From assembly GCF_005233875.1 (NCBI RefSeq), contig NZ_SZPZ01000006.1:248001-312000 (forward strand): a stretch of DNA of 64,000 bases, given 5' to 3'. A model generated the notes under the pieces. The model did not search any database and was not told the origin of the DNA. It saw only the letters and a list, made by a program, of their open reading frames with translations. Of this stretch, positions 7,645-15,579 are shown piece after piece (the first letter of the stretch is position 1; every line of letters begins with the position of its first letter). This stretch comes from Kribbella jiaozuonensis. Lineage in GTDB: Bacteria > Actinomycetota > Actinomycetes > Propionibacteriales > Kribbellaceae. Position numbers and translations under genes: made by a program.

Positions 7645-8628
7645 GTGTTCCGCATTCATTTCGAATGCACGGACCTGGCCAGGACGACCATCGCGCAGCG
7701 GCCGGATCCGTTGTGGGAGGTCCTGCTGGGGCTCCATATTCTGCAAGGGGACGAGGAGCCGGAGCTCTTCGGGGCTTGGCGGGAGCGGGCGAGATCCCGC
7801 TTGAGCGCGCTCGAGCAGGAGCTGCTCGCGTTGACGCCGCCGGTCGGGTACTCGCCGGATTTCCTCACGCCGCGGGCGGCGGGGGACGGACTCGATGCCG
7901 GGTTGACCGCGGTCGCGGCGACACCCGCTGTTCAGCTGAGGTCGGAGTTGCGGCGGTTGTCGGACAGCGTCCGGCTGCCGGCCTGGACCCGGCGGCTCGC
8001 GACCGGTGACACGAAGGTGATGTCCCGGCTGGTGCATGGCCTGCGTTCGTTCCACCGGACCAAGATCGCGCCGCAGATGCCGATGATCGCGACCACGATC
8101 CAGCCGGCCGTTGCGCGGCACAACGACACCGTGGCCAGCAACGGGTTCGAGTCGCTGATCCCGGAGCTGCATCAGTCACTGCGCTGGGAGGCGCCGGTGC
8201 TCTCGGTGGACACGCCGCACATCGACCGCGACCTGTACCTGGAAGGCCGGGGGTTGCGGTTGGTGCCGTCGTTCTTCTGCTGGAAGTACCCGATGATGCT
8301 GCTCGACCCGACGCTGCCACCCGTGCTCGTTTACCCGGTGCGGCACGACCCTGGTGCGCCGGAGGTCGTCGTACGGCGTCCGGACCGCGATCGCGCCGTT
8401 GCCGATCTGCTGGGGAAGACGAGAGCGCTTGTGCTGAAGGGCATCTCGATCGGCGCGTGTTCGACCAGTGAGTTGGCGGCGCGCGTCGGGATCTCGATGG
8501 CGTCGGCCAGCGAACACGCGAGGATCCTGCACGACACGGGCCTCGTTACGACGCACCGAATCGGCAGCTCCGTCCGGCACAGTCTCAATCCGGTCGGCGC
8601 CGATGTTTTGTCGGGTATCCGCACCTGA
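7645..8628 (+). CDS. ArsR-like winged-helix transcriptional regulator
   Basis: This 327-residue protein has a C-terminal winged helix (ACSTSELAARVGISMASASEHARILHDTGLVTTHRIG) of the ArsR kind. The long N-terminal part resembles the DUF5937 family found fused to such domains in actinobacteria. No metal-site cysteines stand out, so the ligand is unknown. The start is GTG 7645 (7642 is equally possible), preceded by GGGGGAGGGGG at 7629-7639. The next gene downstream is an EEP-fold enzyme on the same strand 57 bases away, which it might control. The DNA-binding role is well supported; the target is not. Confidence 0.8.
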   Translation: MFRIHFECTDLARTTIAQRPDPLWEVLLGLHILQGDEEPELFGAWRERARSRLSALEQELLALTPPVGYSPDFLTPRAAGDGLDAGLTAVAATPAVQLRSELRRLSDSVRLPAWTRRLATGDTKVMSRLVHGLRSFHRTKIAPQMPMIATTIQPAVARHNDTVASNGFESLIPELHQSLRWEAPVLSVDTPHIDRDLYLEGRGLRLVPSFFCWKYPMMLLDPTLPPVLVYPVRHDPGAPEVVVRRPDRDRAVADLLGKTRALVLKGISIGACSTSELAARVGISMASASEHARILHDTGLVTTHRIGSSVRHSLNPVGADVLSGIRT

Positions 8629-8685
8629 AAGTTCGTTTGGAGTTCGTGACGGCGGCGTACCTTTCCGTTAGGGGAGGTGGGGGAC

Positions 8686-9648
8686 ATGGCTCTCACGGTG
8701 GGCACGTTCAACCTGAACAACCTGTTCGACCGGTGGAACTTCGAGGGTGCGGTCGACGTGCTGGCGAACGGGACCGGCTCGGTGCCGGCGACGTACACGT
8801 TCGACGACGAGCACCGGCGGCGGCTGCAGCTCGACGGGAACGGCAAGCTGCTGACAGCGAAGAAGCCCGAGGATACCAACCGGGTGGCGGAGCGGCTGCT
8901 CGCTCCGGACGTCGACGTCTGGATCGTGCAGGAGGTCGAGAACGTCGACGTACTGCGGGAGTTCAACCGTGACCACCTGAACGGCGCGTACCAGCACGTG
9001 ATGGTGATCGACGGCAACGACTCGACGCGGTTCATCGACATCGGGCTGCTGTCGCGCCGGCCGATCGGCGGGGTGACGAGCTATCAGCGGACGTTCCATC
9101 CCGACGTACCGGATCGGCCGATCTTCTCGCGCGATCTGGTCGAGGCGGAGATCCTGGACGACCGCGGCCGGCGGATCCTGACGGTGTTCGGCACGCACCT
9201 GAAGTCGAAGTACGTCGATTTCAAGGTGCCGGACCAGGCTGCGGCCGAGGCGGCGGCGCAGCTGTTGCGGACGCAGCAGGCCGAAACCATCGTGCGGATC
9301 ATGGCGTCGCGGATGAGCACGCGGCAGCGGTATCTGCTGTGCGGCGACATGAACGACACTCCGGACTCGCCCGCGCTGGTCGCCTACGAGAAGGCCGGGC
9401 TGGTCAGCGCGTTGACGGCGCCGACCGAGGTCGGGACTGTGCAGACGACGGTGGAGTTGCCGGCGAGCCCGGCGTGGACGTCGACGTTCAAGGAGTCCGG
9501 GCAGCCGCGGACGTTCGATCTGATCGACCAGATCTGGTTGTCGCCGGCGCTGGCGCCGCGGTTGACCGGTTCGTTCATCGGCCGTCGTCGCAAGCTGGCG
9601 CGGGACGGGACGGATCATGATCCCGCCTGGATCTCCCTTGATTTATAG
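8686..9648 (+). CDS. endonuclease/exonuclease/phosphatase (EEP) family hydrolase
   Basis: This is a metal-dependent phosphoesterase of the DNase I/EEP fold, 320 residues. The motifs occur in order: GTFNLNNLFD at the N-terminus, VWIVQEVEN with the metal-binding Glu, FGTHLKS with a catalytic His, LLCGDMNDTP with the Asp-Asn pair, and GTDHDP with the final Asp-His. No signal peptide is seen, so it is probably cytoplasmic. ATG 8686 has GGGGAGG just upstream, so the earlier in-frame GTG at 8677 is less likely. Its last six bases overlap the convergent tetR-type gene. The substrate (nucleic acid or phospholipid-like) cannot be told. Confidence 0.85.
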   Translation: MALTVGTFNLNNLFDRWNFEGAVDVLANGTGSVPATYTFDDEHRRRLQLDGNGKLLTAKKPEDTNRVAERLLAPDVDVWIVQEVENVDVLREFNRDHLNGAYQHVMVIDGNDSTRFIDIGLLSRRPIGGVTSYQRTFHPDVPDRPIFSRDLVEAEILDDRGRRILTVFGTHLKSKYVDFKVPDQAAAEAAAQLLRTQQAETIVRIMASRMSTRQRYLLCGDMNDTPDSPALVAYEKAGLVSALTAPTEVGTVQTTVELPASPAWTSTFKESGQPRTFDLIDQIWLSPALAPRLTGSFIGRRRKLARDGTDHDPAWISLDL

Positions 9649-10434
9649 GGGTTTCATGGCTTCGATGCCGTCGAGCAGGCGGTCGAGGCCGTAGCGGTAC
9701 GAGTCGGCTGCGGTGGATTCGTAGCCGTTCGCATGCCAGATCGCGGTCATCGTGGGATGCCTGTCGACGTCGAAGTACGTCTCCCACAGGTCGTTCCGCT
9801 CGTACCACCAGGCGTCGTTGGTCTGCCCCGTGGCGCGCTCGACGAGTCGACTCTCGGCCTCGAGGTGGGCCGCGGAGTCGACGTACGTCGTGATCGCGAG
9901 TGCGGCCGTGTTCGTCTCGGTCGCGCTGAGGCCGAGGCCCATCACCGCGGACAGCAGGTACTCGCGGCCGGCCAGCATGCCCGGGCCGACCGGCGGGCGG
10001 ATCGTCGAGACCTGCGACATCCAGAGGTGCTGCTGGAACATCGCGCGGGTCTGCTGCGAGTAGATCTCCACCTGCGCGCGCCAGTCGTCGGGGCGTGATG
10101 CACCTGGGCCGGGCAGCTCGCGTTCGACGAGCACCTGGTCGACCATCAGATCCAGCAACTCGTCCTTCGACGGCACGTACGTGTACAGCGTCATCGTGCC
10201 GACGCCGAGCTCCTTGGCGAGGCCGCCCATCGACGCCGCCGCGAGTCCTTGCTCGTCCGCCAGCCGGATGCCTGCCTGCACGACATCGTCCACGTTGAGC
10301 GACGGTCGCCGGCCCGCGCCGCGCTGCCTGGCAGGCTCGTTCGGTCCTGGCTCGGCCGTTGGGCGGCGGTGGTTTCGCCACAGCAACGCCAGCGTCTTGT
10401 CTGGCTGACCCTGACCGCTCCGGCGCTCGCTCAC
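9643..10434 (-). CDS. TetR-family repressor
   Basis: This 263-residue regulator has an N-terminal extension of about 45 residues followed by the helix-turn-helix (AASMGGLAKELGVGTMTLYTYV). Its C-terminal ligand domain is of the TetR_C type seen in tetracycline-repressor-like proteins. It is divergent from an NmrA-like oxidoreductase gene. The 70-bp space between them contains a perfect 10-bp inverted repeat that is the natural operator for this protein. It probably represses itself and its neighbour until a small ligand binds. The ligand is unknown. Confidence 0.9.
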   Translation of the reverse strand: MSERRSGQGQPDKTLALLWRNHRRPTAEPGPNEPARQRGAGRRPSLNVDDVVQAGIRLADEQGLAAASMGGLAKELGVGTMTLYTYVPSKDELLDLMVDQVLVERELPGPGASRPDDWRAQVEIYSQQTRAMFQQHLWMSQVSTIRPPVGPGMLAGREYLLSAVMGLGLSATETNTAALAITTYVDSAAHLEAESRLVERATGQTNDAWWYERNDLWETYFDVDRHPTMTAIWHANGYESTAADSYRYGLDRLLDGIEAMKPL

Positions 10435-10459
10435 GTCGACAACGATAGGCGGTGGTTTG

Positions 10460-10484
10460 AATTCTCGTATACCCTACGAGAATT
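10460..10484. promoter_or_regulatory. probable TetR operator
   Basis: AATTCTCGTA (10460-10469) and TACGAGAATT (10475-10484) are a perfect inverted repeat around TACCC. The site lies in the 70-bp divergent promoter region between the TetR-type repressor and the NmrA-like gene. It includes AT-rich sequence in an otherwise GC-rich stretch, as expected of an operator covering a -10 region. Confidence 0.85.
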
Positions 10485-10504
10485 GTCGGCGAGAGGGGAG
10501 TGGC

Positions 10505-11338
10505 ATGACGATCTTGGTGACAGGGGCGACCGGGAGCGTGGGGCGGTTGCTCGTGGACGAGTTGGTGTCGGCGGGTGCGGAGGTCAGGGCGCTGACCAAC
10601 GATCCGGCCCGGGCGGCGTTGCCGGACGAGGTGGACATCGCTCGCGGGTACCTCGGCAGGCCTTCGACGCTTCCGGCTGCGTTGGCCGGCATCGACACGG
10701 TCTACCTCGCGCCGCTTCCGGCGTACGTCGACGACTTCGTCCGCTGTGCTCAGCATGCCGGCGTACGGCGGGTCGTCGTACTGTCCGGGGAGCCGGCCGA
10801 GTATGAGGCGCAGGGGGATCCGTCGGCGTGGCACTACTACTGGATCGAGCGCGCGATCGAGGCGGGCGGCTTCGACTGGACGTTCCTGCGACCGGGCCAG
10901 TTCATGAACAACACGCTCGGCTGGGCACCGTCGATCAAGGCCGAGAGCGTCGTACGAGCGCCGTACGCCGGGGCTGTGCAGACGCCGATCGACCTCGGGG
11001 ACATCGCCGCTGTGGCGCGGGTGGTGCTGCTGTCGGAACGCTTCAACGGCCAGAAGATCATGATGAGTGGGCCGGAGGCGCTTACGCCGCCGGAGGAAGT
11101 CGAACAGATTGCGGAGGCGATCGGGCGCGAGGTGCGCTTCATCGAACAGACGCCGCAGGAATACCTCGACGAACTTGCGCCAGCGATCGGACTGGAGACG
11201 GCGCAGTGGTTGCTCGATGGCTTCCGCATGATGGCGGAGTGGCCGATGAAGCCCGAGCCGGCGGTGCCCGAGCTCATCGGCCGGCCCGCGCTGACGTACC
11301 GCGAATGGGCGCTCGCCAACGCCGACGCCTTTCGCTGA
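10505..11338 (+). CDS. NmrA-like NAD(P)-binding oxidoreductase/sensor
   Basis: This is an atypical short-chain dehydrogenase of the NmrA/SDR kind, 277 residues. The N-terminal dinucleotide motif is GATGSVG within MTILVTGATGSVG. The conserved Tyr-x3-Lys of true SDR enzymes is not evident, which is normal for NmrA-like proteins. ATG 10505 has a GAGAGGGGAG ribosome-binding region. Longer upstream readings run through the operator and are rejected. The divergent TetR-type repressor and shared operator suggest inducible expression, perhaps for an NAD(P)H-dependent quinone or aldehyde reduction; that function is inferred only from the family. Confidence 0.85.
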   Translation: MTILVTGATGSVGRLLVDELVSAGAEVRALTNDPARAALPDEVDIARGYLGRPSTLPAALAGIDTVYLAPLPAYVDDFVRCAQHAGVRRVVVLSGEPAEYEAQGDPSAWHYYWIERAIEAGGFDWTFLRPGQFMNNTLGWAPSIKAESVVRAPYAGAVQTPIDLGDIAAVARVVLLSERFNGQKIMMSGPEALTPPEEVEQIAEAIGREVRFIEQTPQEYLDELAPAIGLETAQWLLDGFRMMAEWPMKPEPAVPELIGRPALTYREWALANADAFR

Positions 11339-11343
11339 CTTGC

Positions 11344-11374
11344 TTGCAAGCTCGAACATGTGTTCGACTATATG
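11344..11374 (+). promoter_or_regulatory. LexA SOS box within a promoter
   Basis: The 16-bp palindrome TCGAAC-ATGT-GTTCGA occupies 11352-11367 and matches the actinobacterial/Bacillus SOS consensus (CGAAC-N4-GTTCG) perfectly. A TTGCAA at 11344-11349 and a TATATG at 11369-11374 could be -35 and -10 boxes, though the 19-bp spacing is long. LexA would then sit between them. The ATG of the radical SAM gene is ten bases past the box, with no Shine-Dalgarno sequence, suggesting a leaderless transcript. Confidence 0.88.
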
Positions 11375-11376
11375 GC

Positions 11377-12486
11377 ATGAGATGGGCCGGTCAGCAAATC
11401 GACGTCGAGACTCCGGGGACCTTGCCGGGGCTCGGGTTGATCGCGGGGCTGGTCCGGTCGGTGACGACGCCGGAGTTCCAGGGGATCACGTTCCATGAGG
11501 TAGTTGCGCGGTCCGCGCTGAACTCGGTGCCTGGCACGGGTCTGCCGTTCAACTGGACGGTCAATCCGTATCGCGGGTGCACGCACGCCTGCAGGTATTG
11601 CTTCGCTCGACCGACCCACAAGTACCTGGAGCTCGACACCGGCCAGGACTTCGACCGCCAGATCGTGGTGAAGACCAACGTTGCCGACGTACTGCGACGT
11701 GAGCTGGCCCGCCCGTCCTGGAACCACGAGCAAGTTGCCCTGGGCACCAATACTGATCCCTACCAGCGTGCTGAGGGTCGCTACCGCCTGATGCCCGGCA
11801 TCATCGAAGCCCTCGCGGCGTCCGGCACACCCCTGTCGGTGTTGACCAAGGGCACCTTGCTCCGGCGAGACCTGGGGCTGTTGTCTGCAGCGGCCGGCGA
11901 AGTGCGGGTCGGCATCGGCATCTCATTGGCGTTAGGCGACGAAGAGCTACGCCGCCGCCTCGAGCCCGGCGTACCGTCGGTTCGCGGGCGCCTGGATCTC
12001 ATCCGCGCCATCCGCGAGGCGGGCCTCCCGTGCGGTGTCATGGTCGCGCCCGTCCTGCCCTGGCTGACGGACTCCGCCGACCACCTGGACCATCTCTTCG
12101 CCCAACTGGCCGAAGCGGGGGCGACCGGTGTGACCACGCTCATCCTCCACCTACGCCCCGGCGTCAAAGACTGGTTCATGAGCTGGCTCGCCCACGACCA
12201 CCCCGACCTGGTCTCCCGCTACGAATCCCTCTACGCCCACGGCTCCTACGCCAGCCCCAGCTACCGCAAAGCCTTCGAGGACAAGGCCCGTCCCCTCCTC
12301 GACAAACACGGCTTCGGCCGAGGCTCCTCCCACCGCTCCAAACCCATCAACGGCATGAATCCCACCGGCGTCGTCGACGGCGCAGAATCCGGCTGGGGCG
12401 ACCCCGACCCCACCACCACCCGCTTCCGCCCCCCACCCCGCCGCCAACCACCGCCAGAAGTCCCGGATCAACAACCTCTCTTCTGA
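11377..12486 (+). CDS. Rv2578c-family radical SAM protein (SOS-controlled)
   Basis: This 369-residue radical SAM protein carries the iron-sulfur cluster motif GCTHACRYC (Cys68, Cys72, Cys75). The pattern NPYRGC...YCFARPTH is typical of the SplB-like/Rv2578c family, which is related to spore photoproduct lyase. The reaction is unknown; repair or modification of nucleic acid is plausible because the gene lies directly behind a perfect SOS box. The C-terminus is a low-complexity proline/arginine-rich tail. ATG 11377 is chosen because the SOS box and promoter lie immediately before it. A longer frame back to 10828 lies inside the NmrA-like gene and is rejected. Confidence 0.9.
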   Translation: MRWAGQQIDVETPGTLPGLGLIAGLVRSVTTPEFQGITFHEVVARSALNSVPGTGLPFNWTVNPYRGCTHACRYCFARPTHKYLELDTGQDFDRQIVVKTNVADVLRRELARPSWNHEQVALGTNTDPYQRAEGRYRLMPGIIEALAASGTPLSVLTKGTLLRRDLGLLSAAAGEVRVGIGISLALGDEELRRRLEPGVPSVRGRLDLIRAIREAGLPCGVMVAPVLPWLTDSADHLDHLFAQLAEAGATGVTTLILHLRPGVKDWFMSWLAHDHPDLVSRYESLYAHGSYASPSYRKAFEDKARPLLDKHGFGRGSSHRSKPINGMNPTGVVDGAESGWGDPDPTTTRFRPPPRRQPPPEVPDQQPLF

Positions 12487-12499
12487 CGCCGGCTGCCGC

Positions 12500-13066
12500 T
12501 TATCGCTGAGGTGTTGATGGAGCGATCGTCAGATTCGCGCTCAGCGTCTGTGCGTAACGCTTGCCACGTTGCTCGTAGATGAACCTGACGCCATCGGACT
12601 TGAGCGGCCGCCGGCTGGTGGTGACCCGCAGATGCAAGTAGACGATCTTGTCATCCGGCAACGTCTGTCCCGGGAGGAGCGTGAAGCCCTCGACCGCCGT
12701 TGACGGCTTCGTCGACGGATCATCGTTGGCTGAGCCACCGCTGCTGTCCCACGACATCGGAATGCCGGCGATGAACGCCTCTTTGTCGAAGAGTCTGGCT
12801 CCGACAAAGCTCAGACCGTCGGGCAAGGTTCCGGGCTCGACGTCCTCCAGCATCAACTTCTCCGACGACTGATTGGTGATGGCCGGCGCGAAGTACCAGA
12901 CGTCATCGTTGATCCGCGCGGTGTGAATGCCGATCTCGTATGAACCGTCCGCCTTGCCGAAAGCATCGCCCTCGTTGACGCGCTCCGGATCGTCAGACCC
13001 CCGAAGCGCAAGGCCGACCCCCACGCAGCCCACCACCACGACGATGGCGACAGCTCTCCTTCTCAC
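12500..13066 (-). CDS. small secreted or lipid-anchored hypothetical protein
   Basis: From GTG 13066 the protein has 188 residues and starts with three arginines and a hydrophobic stretch ending VVGC. This fits either a lipoprotein signal (Cys14) or a single membrane anchor. The remainder is a soluble domain of unknown family, likely a beta-sandwich (DVWYFAPAITNQSSEKLMLEDV), resembling extracellular DUF-type domains in actinobacteria. GGGGAGGGG lies just upstream of the start. It is divergent from the GNAT gene at 13126 and convergent with the radical SAM gene, so it is a single-gene unit. Confidence 0.7.
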   Translation of the reverse strand: MRRRAVAIVVVVGCVGVGLALRGSDDPERVNEGDAFGKADGSYEIGIHTARINDDVWYFAPAITNQSSEKLMLEDVEPGTLPDGLSFVGARLFDKEAFIAGIPMSWDSSGGSANDDPSTKPSTAVEGFTLLPGQTLPDDKIVYLHLRVTTSRRPLKSDGVRFIYEQRGKRYAQTLSANLTIAPSTPQR

Positions 13067-13125
13067 CGGTCGCCCCTCCCCACCACCTAACCTGATACGT
13101 CCACCGTATGGGGGAGGGGGTGAGC

Positions 13126-14001
13126 GTGTTGCCTGTGCGGGAAGTCGAAGTCCCGGGGGATCAAGCACTGACGCTGGCTACTGCGTTGTTGCAGCGCGTC
13201 CGACTATCCGAGGCTGAGGCTGGTGTGTGGGAGGCGGCCGATGTGCAGTGGTGGTCGCGGAAGGCGCGTCGCTCGGACGTTGTCGACCAACTGTTCTGGG
13301 TCGATGATGACGGGCCGGTGGCCGGGATTCTGTTGACGAGTTGGGCCGACGATGTCTGGCAGTGTGACCCGATCATCGTCCCGGGGGCGACGAGCCCTTC
13401 TCTGAATGAGGTTTGGGCAGGCGCGGTGGCGCAGGTCCGGCGTCACGCGGCGGGTTCGTTCGAGGTTCCTGTGCGTGATGACGATCGCGAGCTGCGCGAA
13501 CTGGTTGACGGAGCTGGGCTCGTTGCCGGTGAGCGATCAAGCATTGCCTGGATGGATGCCATCGACCGGCCGCGGATCGACACGCCTCCCGAGGGCTTTG
13601 TCCTCGTCGACCGCACGCAACGACCGGGCACTCGGCACCCGATGCGCCACCGGAACGGCGACCAGGTTGGCGAGCGCCTTCGGCGATGTTCTTTGTACGA
13701 CCCAGCGCTCGACCTCGCCATCGAGACGCTCGACGGCCGAGCCGTCGCGTACTCGCTCTACTGGTTCGACCCGGTGACCAAGGTTGGTCTCGTCGAGCCG
13801 GTAAGAGTCGAAGACGAATACCACCGCCGAGGCCTAGCCCGAGCCATGCTCACCACAGGCATCGACCGCCTAGCAGCCAACGGCGCCCGCCACCTCAAAA
13901 TCGGCTTCGAATCCCCACCAGCCGCCGCGCTCTACCAATCCATCGGCTTCCACCCTGCTACACGCGTGACCTTCTACGGAGGACACGTAGATAGCCTCTG
14001 A
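13126..14001 (+). CDS. GNAT-family N-acetyltransferase
   Basis: The 291-residue protein ends in a recognisable GNAT domain. It has VEPVRVEDEYHRRGLAR with the acetyl-CoA-binding RRGLA loop, then LKIGFESPPAAALYQSIGF with the usual C-terminal strand and helix. The N-terminal half is a second, more diverged GNAT-like region, as in tandem-GNAT proteins. GTG 13126 is eight bases after a GGAGG at 13113-13117; GTG 13120 or ATG 13108 are possible alternatives. The substrate is unknown. Confidence 0.8.
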   Translation: MLPVREVEVPGDQALTLATALLQRVRLSEAEAGVWEAADVQWWSRKARRSDVVDQLFWVDDDGPVAGILLTSWADDVWQCDPIIVPGATSPSLNEVWAGAVAQVRRHAAGSFEVPVRDDDRELRELVDGAGLVAGERSSIAWMDAIDRPRIDTPPEGFVLVDRTQRPGTRHPMRHRNGDQVGERLRRCSLYDPALDLAIETLDGRAVAYSLYWFDPVTKVGLVEPVRVEDEYHRRGLARAMLTTGIDRLAANGARHLKIGFESPPAAALYQSIGFHPATRVTFYGGHVDSL

Positions 14002-14392
14002 CAGATGGGCAAGTAGCCGACGAGGACCTCGCAGGCGAATAGACACGACAGCACCAGCCCCGCCTGACCACGACGGCACCCACCAGTCGCCGCAGTCGCC
14101 GCAGCCGATGGCGCGGATGCTGCGGATGACGCCGACGCCGATGGCGCAGACGCGGTCGATCCGCGGCGGCGGCTCACGTCCTGGTGGGCGGGGGCGACTG
14201 CGCGGGCCTCGCGTGCCCTCGCGGTCGTGCGGTTCGCGGGTACACGTGTCGGTCGACCGCGCGATAAGCGCGCACGTCCGGCGATAGCCGGAAGGGGATG
14301 TTCCGGCGATAGCCGGAGGGTGGGTGGGGTGACGGCGTAGCACGGCGACGAAGGAGCCGCGCGTAGTCCGGAGCGTGGGATGACCGCAGTAC
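14002..14392. other. gene-free gap with repeat motifs
   Basis: This 391-bp gap between the GNAT gene and map has no credible gene. The left half is low-complexity GCG/GAT/GCC repetition. The right part carries two copies of a TCCGGC-GATA-GCCGGA hairpin, a GGGTGGGTGGGGTG tract, and the segment GCGTAG...CGACGAAGGAGC...GCGTAG (14335-14366). All of these recur in the inverted repeats at 51.2-52.3 kb. Confidence 0.75.
14277..14317. repeat. two TCCGGC-GATA-GCCGGA hairpin repeats
   Basis: Two identical 16-bp hairpins (stem TCCGGC/GCCGGA, loop GATA) lie at 14277-14292 and 14302-14317, 25 bp apart. The same unit with loop variants occurs three times in each arm of the inverted repeat at 51.2-52.3 kb. 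They are too short and too close together to be CRISPR repeats. Confidence 0.85.
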
Positions 14393-15160
14393 TTAGGGGA
14401 GGGTGAGGATTTGGGGGCCTTCGGGGGTTATGGCGACGGTGTGTTCGGCGTGGGCGCCTCGGGTGGTGTCGGCGGAGCGGAGGGTCCAGCCGTCTTGGTC
14501 GATGACGTACGTCGAGCCGGGGCCGGACCAGAACCAGGGTTCGATGGCGAAGACGTGGCCGGCGCGGAGTTTGAGGCCTCGGCCGGGGCGGCCGCCGTTG
14601 GCGATGTGGGGGTCTTCGTGCATGCGGCGGCCGACGCCGTGGCCGCCGAAGTCGAGGTTGGTGCCGACGTTGTCGCGCTTGCCGATGCGTCCGATCGCGG
14701 CGCTGATGTCGCCGATGCGGTTGCCTTCGACGGCGGCCGCGATGCCGGCCGCAAGTGCTTCCTCGGTGGTCGCGATCAGCTCGAGGTCCTCGGCTCGCGG
14801 CGTACCGACGCAGAAGCTGGTCGCTGCATCCGCGCACCATCCGTCGACCGACGCACCGCAGTCGACGTTGAGGAGGTCCCCATCCTCTAGGCGAAGGTCA
14901 CTCGGCAACCCGTGCAGTACGGCGTCATTCACCGAGGTGCAGATCACCCCGCTGAACGGCGACGTCGCAAACCCCGGCTGGTACCCCTCGAAAAGCGACA
15001 CCGCCCCGGCGGAACGCAGTACGTCGCGGGCCACCTCGTCGAGCTCGCGGAGCGAGACCCCGGCTGCGGCCTGCTTCTTCACCGCGGCCAGCGCAGTACC
15101 GACGACCCGTCCGGCCTCGCGCATCTGCTCGATCTCCGCTGGCATCTTCAACTCGACCAT
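14393..15160 (-). CDS. map: methionine aminopeptidase, type I
   Basis: Map removes the initiator methionine from nascent proteins and is a dinuclear metal enzyme of the pita-bread fold. The 255 residues contain the metal ligands in order: LLNVDCGASVDGWCADAA with the two Asp, GHGVGRRMHEDP with the His, IEPWFW with a Glu, and AHAEHTVAIT with the last Glu. No N-terminal zinc finger is present, so it is the short bacterial form. ATG 15160 has GAGGAAG seven bases upstream. It is transcribed divergently from an XRE-type regulator. The isolated context, away from secY-adk, suggests a second map copy. Confidence 0.93.
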   Translation of the reverse strand: MVELKMPAEIEQMREAGRVVGTALAAVKKQAAAGVSLRELDEVARDVLRSAGAVSLFEGYQPGFATSPFSGVICTSVNDAVLHGLPSDLRLEDGDLLNVDCGASVDGWCADAATSFCVGTPRAEDLELIATTEEALAAGIAAAVEGNRIGDISAAIGRIGKRDNVGTNLDFGGHGVGRRMHEDPHIANGGRPGRGLKLRAGHVFAIEPWFWSGPGSTYVIDQDGWTLRSADTTRGAHAEHTVAITPEGPQILTLP

Positions 15161-15187
15161 CGTGTGCTTCCTCGTTCGCGACTCGAC

Positions 15188-15217
15188 TTCACCGGATAAC
15201 TATACCGGTACTATTAT
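15188..15217. promoter_or_regulatory. divergent map/XRE promoter region with palindrome
   Basis: The 64-bp space between map and the XRE gene holds TATTAT (15212-15217), seven bases before the XRE ATG at 15225, so a leaderless transcript is likely. TATAGT on the minus strand (15204-15199) could serve map. Between them TACCGGTA (15203-15210) is an 8-bp palindrome that the XRE protein could bind. Confidence 0.5.
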
Positions 15218-15224
15218 CACACTC

Positions 15225-15509
15225 ATGGTCCGACCACCTCTGTCCACCTGGGACCGCGAACGCGGTCGTCAGCTCGGCCGTCTGCTCCGCGAGGCGCGCG
15301 GCGAGCGCAGCATGGTCGAGGTGGCTGCGGCGTGCGGCGTCTCGGTCGACACGCTGCGCAAGATCGAGACCGGCCGGATCCCGACGCCGGCCCTGTTCAC
15401 GGTGGCTGCCGTCGCCGCCACGCTCGAGATCTCCCTCGACGACCTGGTCGACGCCTGCCAGGACAGCCGGCCGGAAGGGAAGGCCGGCAGTACGAACCTG
15501 ATCGCGTAG
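15225..15509 (+). CDS. XRE-family helix-turn-helix regulator
   Basis: This 94-residue protein is essentially one lambda-repressor-like HTH domain (LGRLLREARGERSMVEVAAACGVSVDTLRKIETGRIPTP spans its helices). No ligand or oligomerisation domain follows. ATG 15225 lies seven bases after a TATTAT -10 box with no Shine-Dalgarno sequence. A longer upstream frame runs antisense through map and is rejected. Its divergent orientation makes control of itself and map the simplest idea. Confidence 0.85.
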   Translation: MVRPPLSTWDRERGRQLGRLLREARGERSMVEVAAACGVSVDTLRKIETGRIPTPALFTVAAVAATLEISLDDLVDACQDSRPEGKAGSTNLIA

Positions 15510-15579
15510 GACACGATCAGATCTCCGTCCCAACCAAATCCTTGGGTGCCGCGTCTTCATCGGCAACAAGGGGGTGGGG

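Noticed and set aside
3696..8172. Long minus-strand frames (3696-5603, 5803-8172) opposite bioF, P450 and guaA
   Set aside because: These are typical high-GC shadow frames with repetitive Arg/Pro/Gln composition. The plus-strand genes have clear family motifs.
14277..14317. Short repeats considered as a CRISPR array
   Set aside because: The units are 16 bp and palindromic, with spacers under 10 bp and no cas genes nearby.
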